Position numbers and translations under genes: made by a program
Source of the DNA: Polaribacter sp. MED152
GTDB lineage: Bacteria; Bacteroidota; Bacteroidia; Flavobacteriales; Flavobacteriaceae
Length of the DNA stretch: 64,000 nt
Assembly: GCF_000152945.2 (NCBI RefSeq)
Contig: NC_020830.1
Coordinates: forward strand, 2,118,501 to 2,182,500
Direction of reading: 5' to 3'
In this document: positions 36,225 to 43,200 of the stretch, one piece after another
Layout of the letters: each line of letters opens with the position of its first letter
How positions within the stretch are numbered: position 1 is the first letter of the stretch
The notes under the pieces: generated by a model
What the model saw: only the letters and a program-made list of their open reading frames with translations
What the model was told of the DNA's origin: nothing
Databases searched by the model: none

Positions 36225-36791
36225 TTATTCTTTCCACTCCAAGCTTTCCATTAATTTTAGAATATCACTTTTAATATAAGCAACAGCAGGTAAAATAGAG
36301 TCGTAATTTGGTTTTGCGTAAAAATATAAAGAGCCTTTTATAAAGTTTTTTGTACTATCTGTAGCATGAAATTGTAAGTGAGATGCTGCATTTCCTGTAA
36401 TTTCATATAAACTACCAAACACTTTGTTTTCTTCGTTTACAAAATCTCTAGGTATAATTTGTTCAGCCTTAACAGCATGTTTAAAAACTAATTTTTCTGC
36501 TTCTGTTAAGAGTTCTGTTAGATTATTTTCTACAGGTCTGTAGGTAATGTCTATAGATGCTTTTAGGTTAGGGTATTTAATTTTTAGCCAATTATTCTTT
36601 TCATCTACAGTAATGCTCTGTGTAGGTATTTCAAAAAAATAAGGGCGTTCTAATTCTAATGATTTGTATTTATTTTCTGGATATTCTAAACTCAAATACC
36701 CTTTAGGTTTTGGCAATACTTCATCTTTACAAGAAGTAGTAATTACCAATATGAATACAGCTATTAAATACCTTAAAATTCTATTATACAT
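36225..36791 (-). CDS. gldD: Gliding motility lipoprotein GldD
   Basis: A 188-residue lipoprotein (lipobox VITTSC) with the typical GldD start of the mature protein, KPKGYLSLEYPENKYKSLE. GldD is required for gliding in Flavobacterium and is linked to the type IX secretion machinery. The gene overlaps gldE by 8 bp, the conserved gldE-gldD arrangement. It occupies the end of the mutY-ssb-gldE-gldD run on the minus strand. Confidence 0.93.
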   Translation of the reverse strand: MYNRILRYLIAVFILVITTSCKDEVLPKPKGYLSLEYPENKYKSLELERPYFFEIPTQSITVDEKNNWLKIKYPNLKASIDITYRPVENNLTELLTEAEKLVFKHAVKAEQIIPRDFVNEENKVFGSLYEITGNAASHLQFHATDSTKNFIKGSLYFYAKPNYDSILPAVAYIKSDILKLMESLEWKE

Positions 36792-38112
36792 TTCTTGTAG
36801 CTTTAACTTGTTTTATGCGTTTTTTATCTAACGCTTCAATAGTAAACGTATAATTCTTAAAGTTTATTTTCTCTCCTTTTTTAGGAAATTTACCTGAAAT
36901 TTCTAAGATAAAACCAGCTAAGGTTTCACTTTCTCCTTTCTCTTCCTCAAAGATTTCTTCATCTTCATCATCTAAGACTTTACAGAAATCTTTAATAGTA
37001 GTTTTGCCTTCAAAAATGTAATTGTTGCTATCAATCTTAGAATATTGCAAATCATCATCATCAAATTCGTCATTTATATCACCTACAATTTCTTCAATAA
37101 CATCCTCTAAAGTTACCAAACCACTTGTGCCTCCATATTCATCTACAACAATTGCTAAATGATTTTTACGATCCCTAAAATCGTCTAATAAATCATCTAA
37201 CTTTTTATTTTCTGGTACAAAAAAGGCTTCTCTTACTAAAGATTGCCATTTAAAATTCTTTTTATTTAAATGTGCCAATAAATCTTTAGCATATAAAACA
37301 CCTATAATATTGTCTATATTTTCTTTGTAGACAGGATTTCGAGAATATCCGTTTTCTAAAATTTTATTGAGCACAACTTCATAATTTTCTTCATCAGAAA
37401 GCGCAAAAATGTCTATTCTTGGTTTCATGATTTGCACAGTTTCTGTGTTACCAAAATTTACGATTCCTTCTAAAATCTTTTGCTCGTCTTTGGTTGTTGC
37501 GCCTTCAGAAGTAAGTTCTAATGCCTGTGACAAAGTCTCTACAGAAAAGTTAGAGTTTTTATTGCCTAATTTCTTTTCAATAAACTTTGTTAAAGCGATT
37601 AATGGTAGTGTAAAAGGAGTTAAAATTACATTTACAACATGTATAAATTTAGACATGTTTTTAGAAAAACGAAGCGCATTTCTAGATGCATATACTTTAG
37701 GTAAAACTTCACCAAAAAGTAAAATTAAAAAGGTAACCAATACAATTTCTATTAAAAATCGAATAGGTACCACAAAAAGATATAAGTTAAGCTGATAATC
37801 AAAACCACTAAATAAAGTTTCTGCTAAAGAAGCAAATAACAGTACAATAAGAATATTGATAAAATTATTGGTGATAAGAATAGTTGCCAATAACTTTCTG
37901 GGTCTTTCTAATAGAGTAACGATTACATTGGTTTCTTTACTTTCATTTGAAAGTTCGTTTAAATCTGTTTGAGAAAGAGAGAAAAAAGCAACTTCAGTAC
38001 CCGAAATTAATGCAGAGCTAATTAAAAGAATAATAAGAGCAATTGCATTTATGCCAGTTATAAAATCAATTGATGCAAGTAGTAAGAATAAAGGTTCAGG
38101 ATCTGGATCCAA
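36784..38112 (-). CDS. gldE: Gliding motility-associated protein GldE (CNNM/CorC family)
   Basis: A 442-residue membrane protein: an N-terminal DUF21/CNNM transmembrane domain (about residues 15-195), a pair of CBS domains (about 205-335, with MKPRIDIFAL ... VVDEYGGTSGLVTLEDVIEEIVGDI), then a CorC/HlyC domain (about 350-435). The family is associated with magnesium or cobalt transport; GldE is known to work with GldD in gliding. It lies 19 bp downstream of ssb and overlaps gldD. Confidence 0.94.
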   Translation of the reverse strand: MDPDPEPLFLLLASIDFITGINAIALIILLISSALISGTEVAFFSLSQTDLNELSNESKETNVIVTLLERPRKLLATILITNNFINILIVLLFASLAETLFSGFDYQLNLYLFVVPIRFLIEIVLVTFLILLFGEVLPKVYASRNALRFSKNMSKFIHVVNVILTPFTLPLIALTKFIEKKLGNKNSNFSVETLSQALELTSEGATTKDEQKILEGIVNFGNTETVQIMKPRIDIFALSDEENYEVVLNKILENGYSRNPVYKENIDNIIGVLYAKDLLAHLNKKNFKWQSLVREAFFVPENKKLDDLLDDFRDRKNHLAIVVDEYGGTSGLVTLEDVIEEIVGDINDEFDDDDLQYSKIDSNNYIFEGKTTIKDFCKVLDDEDEEIFEEEKGESETLAGFILEISGKFPKKGEKINFKNYTFTIEALDKKRIKQVKATRNV

Positions 38113-38131
38113 TTTTATGGTTTTTGGTTAA

Positions 38132-38566
38132 TTAAAATGGTAAATCGTCATTTTCTTCTTCAACAATAGTATTTTTTGCAGGTGCTGCAGGTGGTTCTGT
38201 TTGCTGAATTGTATTTGAAGGCTCCGCATTTCTTTTTGTAGTTAGCATTGTCATTTCATTTACTTGAACTTCTGTAGAGTAACGTTTCACTCCATCTTGT
38301 TCCCATTGTCTGTTTTTTAATTTGCCTTCTACGTAAACTTTATCGCCTTTGGTTAAATATTTTTCACAAACCTTAGCCAGCCCATTTCTAACAACAATAT
38401 TATGCCAATCTGTATTTGTTATTTTTTCTCCAGTTTGTTTATTGGTATAGCTTTCTGAAGTTGCTATAGGAAAACGACCCACACAATTTTGATCATCAAA
38501 ATAATGCATTTTTACTTCGTCTCCTAAATTTCCTATTAAAATAACTTTGTTAATTGTACCTGCCAT
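38132..38566 (-). CDS. ssb: Single-stranded DNA-binding protein
   Basis: A 144-residue SSB. The OB-fold domain (about 1-108) shows NKVILIGNLGDEVKMHYF, TDWHNIVVRNGLAKVCEKYLTKGDKVYVEGKL and YSTEVQVNEMTML. A Pro/Ala/Glu-rich tail ends in DDLPF, the acidic tip that recruits repair and replication proteins. The position next to mutY and gldE is conserved in Flavobacteriia. Confidence 0.97.
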   Translation of the reverse strand: MAGTINKVILIGNLGDEVKMHYFDDQNCVGRFPIATSESYTNKQTGEKITNTDWHNIVVRNGLAKVCEKYLTKGDKVYVEGKLKNRQWEQDGVKRYSTEVQVNEMTMLTTKRNAEPSNTIQQTEPPAAPAKNTIVEEENDDLPF

Positions 38567-38606
38567 AGCTTGTTTGTTTCTTACTCAAATGTACTAAAAA
38601 AAATGA

Positions 38607-39650
38607 TTAATTTTTGAGTTTAAAATCTTCTAGGAAATTTGCAATTAGAACTGGTACAGGATAATCTTCTATGTTTTTCCAAGAAATGTTTGCAGAAGTA
38701 AGCTGTTCTGTTTCTATTACCCAAAACTGTGTGTACAAATGCTGATGAGAGAGTTTGTGTACTATATCTTTTTTGTTAAATAACGATATTGAAACATCAT
38801 TTGGAAAAAGTTCGTTAAACATTTCTGATGCTAGCAGCTCCTCTTTAGTGATCATATGAGTGTCTTCCAATAAAGGAAATTGATAAAGTCCTTGCCAAAT
38901 ACCCTTACCTTTTCTTTCTGTAAGAATTGTTTTATCATCTTTAGTTTTTACCACTAAATAGTTAAAGTATCGTTTTTTTACTTTTACTTTCTTTTCTTTT
39001 ACAGGTAAAACTTCAATTAAATTCTTTTGTAAGGCTACACAACTTTCAGAAAAAGGACAAAACATACAAAATGGTTTTTTAGGTTTACATTGTATAGCAC
39101 CAAAATCCATAATTGCTTGGTTAAAAGTACCTGGTTGTGATTTATCGATTAAACTTTGTGCCAGTTCTTTAAACTCTTTTATTCCTTTAGATGAATTAAT
39201 AGGTGTGTTAATGCCAAAATACCTAGAGAGTACTCTATATACATTGCCATCTACAACTGCTGTTGGCTCATTAAAGGCAATTGAGGCAATTGCAGATGCT
39301 GTGTAATCACCAACACCTTTTAATTTTATGATGTCTTTAAACGTACTTGGAAACTCGCCATTAAAATCTGAAACAATTTGTTTGGCAGAAAAGTGTAAAT
39401 TTCTAGCCCTAGAGTAATAACCTAAACCTTGCCACATTTTTAAAACGGTGCTTTCATCTGCATTTGCAAGGTCGAAAACTGTTGGAAAATTGGTCGTAAA
39501 TTTCTGGTAATAGTCTAAACCTTGCGCAACTCTTGTTTGCTGCAACATAATTTCTGACAACCAAATAAAATATGGATTTTTAGTTTTACGCCAAGGCAAA
39601 TCCCTTTTGTTTTGTAAGTACCAGAAAATTAAAGTGTTAGAAAATTTCAT
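38607..39650 (-). CDS. mutY: A/G-specific adenine glycosylase
   Basis: Removes adenine mispaired with 8-oxoguanine. The 347-residue protein has the catalytic glutamate in SEIMLQQTR (Glu33), the helix-hairpin-helix LKGVGDYTASAIASIAFNEP with catalytic aspartate in VVDGNVYRVL, the [4Fe-4S] cysteines (CKPKKPFCMFCPFSESC) and a NUDIX-like C-terminal domain. I chose the ATG at 39650 (MKFSNTLIFWYLQ); the upstream in-frame ATG at 39671 adds an atypical seven-residue leader. It is the first gene of the mutY-ssb-gldE-gldD cluster. Confidence 0.96.
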   Translation of the reverse strand: MKFSNTLIFWYLQNKRDLPWRKTKNPYFIWLSEIMLQQTRVAQGLDYYQKFTTNFPTVFDLANADESTVLKMWQGLGYYSRARNLHFSAKQIVSDFNGEFPSTFKDIIKLKGVGDYTASAIASIAFNEPTAVVDGNVYRVLSRYFGINTPINSSKGIKEFKELAQSLIDKSQPGTFNQAIMDFGAIQCKPKKPFCMFCPFSESCVALQKNLIEVLPVKEKKVKVKKRYFNYLVVKTKDDKTILTERKGKGIWQGLYQFPLLEDTHMITKEELLASEMFNELFPNDVSISLFNKKDIVHKLSHQHLYTQFWVIETEQLTSANISWKNIEDYPVPVLIANFLEDFKLKN

Positions 39651-39733
39651 TTTTAAAAAATAGATTTGCAATATTACATTTTAAAATTCACATAATTTTA
39701 AGTCTTTAAGTTTTCGGAATTGATTAATTATCA

Positions 39734-39741
39734 TATATTTG
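39734..39741 (+). promoter_or_regulatory. -7 promoter element of the HU gene
   Basis: TATATTTG, perfect match, about 50 bases before the start codon. It is the first part of a 20-base stretch identical to that before rplU. A second plus-strand -7 match, TAGATTTG at 39661-39668, may be an additional promoter. Confidence 0.65.
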
Positions 39742-39791
39742 CATCCGCATTTTTGAAACAAAATAATTAAGAATATAGTAAAAATAGAAAC

Positions 39792-40082
39792 ATGACGAAA
39801 GCAGATATCGTATCAAAAATTTCAGATAAATCAGGAATCGAAAAAACAGATGTTTTAGCAACAGTTGAAGCATTTATGACTGAAGTTAAAGATGCATTAG
39901 AAAATGGTGATAATGTTTATTTAAGAGGTTTTGGTAGTTTTATTATCAAAACAAGAGCAGAAAAAACTGGTAGAAATATTTCAAAGAATACAACTATTAA
40001 GATTCCAGCTCATAATATTCCAGCTTTTAAACCAGCTAAAACTTTTACAGAAGGTGTAAAAAATAAAGTAGCTGTTAAATAA
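39792..40082 (+). CDS. hup: HU-family DNA-binding protein
   Basis: A 96-residue nucleoid protein with the HU pattern MTKADIVSKISDKSGIEKTDVLATVEAFM, then GDNVYLRGFGSFIIKTRAEKTGRN and IPAHNIPAFKPAKTF, where the proline at the tip of the beta arm intercalates in DNA. The RNPKT-like segment is altered to SKNTT, as in many Bacteroidota. It has its own promoter and is followed by a tiny basic protein gene and RNase G. Confidence 0.95.
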   Translation: MTKADIVSKISDKSGIEKTDVLATVEAFMTEVKDALENGDNVYLRGFGSFIIKTRAEKTGRNISKNTTIKIPAHNIPAFKPAKTFTEGVKNKVAVK

Positions 40083-40129
40083 CAAAATATTAATCTAAAC
40101 CGTTAAAGGTTTGCAAAACACTAGAATTT

Positions 40130-40219
40130 ATGCCAAGTGGTAAAAAAAGAAAGAGAGCAAAAATCTCTACGCACAAAAGAAAGAAAAGAGCTAGAGCTAA
40201 TAGACACAAGAAAAAGTAA
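40130..40219 (+). CDS. Very small, extremely basic protein (29 residues), possibly ribosome-associated
   Basis: The frame starts MPSGKKRKRAKISTHKRKKR and ends in a His-Lys-Lys-Lys tail. Sixteen of 29 residues are Lys or Arg and two more are His. It lies between hup and rng and is followed at once by a strong hairpin terminator whose 5' arm overlaps its last codon and stop. From memory, near-identical short frames stand at this place in other Bacteroidota genomes. The composition resembles the smallest ribosomal proteins (bL36, bTHX). A ribosomal role is inference, and it is too short for most gene callers. Confidence 0.7.
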   Translation: MPSGKKRKRAKISTHKRKKRARANRHKKK

Positions 40220-40236
40220 GCATTTGCTTACTTTTT
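40211..40236 (+). terminator. Intrinsic terminator after hup and the small basic gene
   Basis: Perfect 12-bp inverted repeat AAAAAGTAAGCA / TGCTTACTTTTT with a two-base centre. The left arm includes the end of the basic gene. Confidence 0.85.
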
Positions 40237-40277
40237 CGTTTATTGTTTAGCGAAAAAATTACAAGTTCATTGACATC

Positions 40278-40352
40278 GAGGTTATTTAAACAAACCTCAA
40301 ATGGTATTACAAATACCTGACAATATTAATCCATCTGCACAAATATGTGCAG
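40278..40352 (+). promoter_or_regulatory. Three consecutive stem-loops in the rng leader
   Basis: GAGGTT/AACCTC (40278-40283 with 40293-40298), GGTAT/ATACC (40303-40307 with 40313-40317) and CTGCACA/TGTGCAG (40335-40341 with 40346-40352). The last ends 18 bases before the rng start. None has a T-tract, so these are not terminators. A structured leader is the known means by which E. coli RNase E senses its own level. Confidence 0.6.
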
Positions 40353-40370
40353 TGTTAAAACCAGTTCAGT

Positions 40371-41921
40371 ATGAAAACAGAATTAATAATTCGTAGTAAT
40401 TCATCTGATATTGATTTTGCCTTATTAAGAGATGGAAAACTTATTGAATTAAATAATGAAACAACTGATAACAAATTCTCTGTTGGCGATATTTTTTTGG
40501 CCAAAATAGGAAAAGTGTTAACAGGTTTAAACGCTTCGTTTGTAAATGTAGGCTATCCAAAAGATGGTTTTTTACATTATCATGATTTAGGAGCGCAAGT
40601 AAACTCATTAAACTCGTTCATTAAGAAAGTAAGCACAGGTAGGTATAAAGAATTCACTTTAAAGAACTTTCGAAAGGAAGCAGACATCAACAAAGACGGT
40701 AGTATTAAAGATGTACTAAAAACAGGGCAAAACCTATTAGTACAAATAGTAAAAGAACCAATTTCTACAAAAGGCCCAAGATTAAGTTCTGAGCTGTCTA
40801 TAGCAGGTAGATTTTTGGTCTTAGTTCCTTTTTCTAACAGAGTATCTGTATCTCAAAAAATTGCAGATCCTAAAGAAAAAGAACGTTTAAAAAGATTAGC
40901 GAAAAGCATTAAACCTAAAGGGTTTGGTGTTATTTTAAGAACTGTTGCAGAAGGTAAAAAAGTAGCAGAATTAGATAAAGATTTGCAAAACTCTTTAGAA
41001 CGCTGGAAAACAATGTGTAAGAGAATACCTAACACAAACACTCCAACTAAAATTTTAAGCGAGCTAAACAGAGCATCTTCTATTCTAAGAGATGTTATGA
41101 ATGAATCCTTCACAAATATTGTAACAAATGACGAAACTTTGAAAGTAGAAATAAAAGAGTATTTACAGGAAATATATCCTGAAAAGGAAAAGATTGTAAA
41201 ACTTCATAAATCTACAGTTCCAATTTTTGAAAAATATGGAATAGAAAGACAAATTAAAACATCGTTTGGAAAAACAGTTTCTATGAGCAAAGGTGCCTAT
41301 TTAGTTATAGAGCATACAGAAGCTTTACACGTTATTGATGTTAATAGCGGAAACAGATCTAACAAAGCAGGTTCTCAAGAAGATACAGCATTAGAAGTAA
41401 ACTTAATTTCTGCCACAGAAATTGCACGTCAATTACAATTGCGTGATATGGGTGGTATTATTGTAGTTGATTTTATTGATATGCATAAAGCTGAAAACAG
41501 AAATAAATTGTTTCAGCATCTTAAAGAGCAAATGGCTTTAGATAGAACAAAACACAAAATTTTACCACCAACTAAATTTGGATTAGTGCAAATTACAAGA
41601 CAAAGGGTTAGACCTGAGTTAAGTATAAAAACTACCGAGCCAAATCCGAATAAAGATGGTCAAGTAGAAGCTCCTATTGTTTTATTAGATAAAATAGAAG
41701 CTGATTTAGAGAAATTCATTTCTAAATTAGAGAGCAGCAAATCAACCAATAAAAAGATTCAATTACATATTCATCCTTTTATTGCTGCCTATTTAACTAA
41801 AGGAGTTAACTCAGTACGTTTTAAGTGGTACTTAAAACACAAAAAGTGGATTACAATTATACCTAGAGACGCTTACACATATTTATATTATAAATTTACT
41901 TCTGTTAAAGAAGAAGTTTAA
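40371..41921 (+). CDS. rng: Ribonuclease G/E-family endoribonuclease
   Basis: A 516-residue RNase E/G. An S1-like domain is near the N-terminus (SVGDIFLAKIGKVLTGLNASFVNVGYPKDGFL). The catalytic DNase I-like domain has the metal-binding aspartates in HVIDVNSGNRSNK and IIVVDFIDM. The C-terminal part is short, so it resembles RNase G more than full-length RNase E and lacks a degradosome scaffold. The zinc-link CPxC motif of E. coli RNase E is replaced by EPNPNKDG, so the usual metal-shared dimer contact is missing. It processes 5'-monophosphorylated RNA, including rRNA precursors, in this family. Confidence 0.95.
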   Translation: MKTELIIRSNSSDIDFALLRDGKLIELNNETTDNKFSVGDIFLAKIGKVLTGLNASFVNVGYPKDGFLHYHDLGAQVNSLNSFIKKVSTGRYKEFTLKNFRKEADINKDGSIKDVLKTGQNLLVQIVKEPISTKGPRLSSELSIAGRFLVLVPFSNRVSVSQKIADPKEKERLKRLAKSIKPKGFGVILRTVAEGKKVAELDKDLQNSLERWKTMCKRIPNTNTPTKILSELNRASSILRDVMNESFTNIVTNDETLKVEIKEYLQEIYPEKEKIVKLHKSTVPIFEKYGIERQIKTSFGKTVSMSKGAYLVIEHTEALHVIDVNSGNRSNKAGSQEDTALEVNLISATEIARQLQLRDMGGIIVVDFIDMHKAENRNKLFQHLKEQMALDRTKHKILPPTKFGLVQITRQRVRPELSIKTTEPNPNKDGQVEAPIVLLDKIEADLEKFISKLESSKSTNKKIQLHIHPFIAAYLTKGVNSVRFKWYLKHKKWITIIPRDAYTYLYYKFTSVKEEV

Positions 41922-41951
41922 AATGTAATAAGGCAATAATTTATTATCATA

Positions 41952-41986
41952 AAAAAACCCGAAACTTTTACAGTTTCGGGTTTTTT
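41952..41986. terminator. Bidirectional terminator between rng and the nuclease-like gene
   Basis: Perfect 15-bp stem AAAAAACCCGAAACT / AGTTTCGGGTTTTTT with a five-base loop, serving the convergent genes on both sides. Confidence 0.93.
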
Positions 41987-42005
41987 GTTTTTAGAATATT
42001 CTGTT

Positions 42006-43061
42006 TTATTTCTTTTTTTTAATCAAATACATATATACAGGGTAATGATCTGAATAACCACCTGTATAACCACCATATGAAAAACTTCTAAAAGGGTAGC
42101 CTTTAAACTGGCCTTTTCTATTGGTTAAAAAACGCTTATTAAAAATCATTGCTTTAAACATTTTATAATCAGAGAAGTCTTTTTCACCTTTATCTAATAA
42201 GGGTGATGAAATTAAGATCATATCAAATAAATTGATGTTATCTCTATATCCTAAGGTGTTAAAACCTCTTCTATGCAAATCTTCATAAGGGTTGTAAATG
42301 TCTAAATCACCCACTTCACTTTTATCACTTTTTGTTTTTAGAACTTCTTTAAAACTAGAGTTTGTTGGGTCATCATTAAAATCGCCCATTGTTATAATCT
42401 TAGCATTTGGGTCTTTCTCTCTAATTTGTGCTATAATTTTTGTGTTTTGGTATGCCGCTTTTTCACGCAAAGGCCTGCTTTTTGCTTCTCCACCACTTCT
42501 AGAAGGCCAGTGGTTTACAATAACATGTATTAATTCATCATCTAAATATCCAGAAACTAAAAGCTGATCTCTGGTATAAACCTTATATCCATTTCTATAA
42601 ATATTAGGATTAAAAACTTCATGATGCACAGGTTTAAAATATCTTTTTTGATACAAGATTGCTACATCAATTCCACGTTTGTCTGGAGAATCATAATGTA
42701 TAATTCCATACCCTTTTTTAGCTAAATTTTTAGACTTCACCAAATCTTCTAAAACACTAAGATTTTCAACTTCCGACACACCTAAAAGAGTAGGAGAAGT
42801 ATTTGCTTTATCTGCCCCAATTTGCACAATAACACTACTTAACTTATCAATCTTATCCCAATAAACCTCGGACCTGTTAGACTTAAGCTCCATCATTGGG
42901 CTAGCTTCATCATTTATAGAAGTGTCGTTAATAGTATCGAATAAGTTTTCTAAATTATAAAATGCTATGGTTCTAATATTGTATTGCTTACCTTTTTTTT
43001 GAGCTTGTACTGTAAAGGCTACTATAAAAAGTAGCACTAAAAAAGATAGTGTTTTTTTCAT
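42006..43061 (-). CDS. Secreted endonuclease/exonuclease/phosphatase-family protein
   Basis: A 351-residue exported protein (signal peptide MKKTLSFLVLLFIVAFTVQAQ). It has the EEP fold motifs: RTIAFYNLENLFD, LLGVSEVENLSVLEDL (metal-binding Glu), VIVNHWPSRSGG, ITMGDFNDDPTNSSF (Asp/Asn pair) and SYGGYTGGYSDHYPVYMYL (final catalytic Asp-His). Family members cleave DNA, RNA or phosphoesters. I used the ATG at 43061 because it opens the signal peptide. It is divergent from a TonB receptor/DUF5689 pair, which suggests digestion of extracellular polymers for uptake. The exact substrate is unknown. Confidence 0.88.
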   Translation of the reverse strand: MKKTLSFLVLLFIVAFTVQAQKKGKQYNIRTIAFYNLENLFDTINDTSINDEASPMMELKSNRSEVYWDKIDKLSSVIVQIGADKANTSPTLLGVSEVENLSVLEDLVKSKNLAKKGYGIIHYDSPDKRGIDVAILYQKRYFKPVHHEVFNPNIYRNGYKVYTRDQLLVSGYLDDELIHVIVNHWPSRSGGEAKSRPLREKAAYQNTKIIAQIREKDPNAKIITMGDFNDDPTNSSFKEVLKTKSDKSEVGDLDIYNPYEDLHRRGFNTLGYRDNINLFDMILISSPLLDKGEKDFSDYKMFKAMIFNKRFLTNRKGQFKGYPFRSFSYGGYTGGYSDHYPVYMYLIKKKK

Positions 43062-43113
43062 TTCTTTAAGTTTTTGCAATAATATAAAACATATTGTATG
43101 CTGGAAATTATAT

Positions 43114-43157
43114 AATGTTATATTAACATTAGGGTTTCTTAAAATATGTTAATTTTG
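43114..43157 (+). promoter_or_regulatory. Divergent control region: 17-bp palindrome plus receptor promoter
   Basis: AATGTTA-TAT-TAACATT (43114-43130) is a perfect 7+7 inverted repeat in the intergenic region. A perfect -7 element TAATTTTG follows at 43150-43157 for the receptor. The palindrome contains one TTAACA facing the receptor and one ATAACA facing the nuclease, the same hexamers as in the pitA region, but without the 11-bp repetition. Confidence 0.5.
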
Positions 43158-43200
43158 CGCGAAATTGGTATTGAATATTTAATTAATTTAAAAAATTTTT

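Noticed and set aside
40301..40396. 31-residue upstream frame overlapping the rng start as a regulatory uORF
   Set aside because: It spans the hairpins and has no coding character; nothing beyond an ATG supports translation.
43112..43150. A full Pho box before the second TonB receptor
   Set aside because: Only single TTAACA and ATAACA words are present; the 11-bp repetition that makes the pitA region convincing is missing, so I report only a palindrome.
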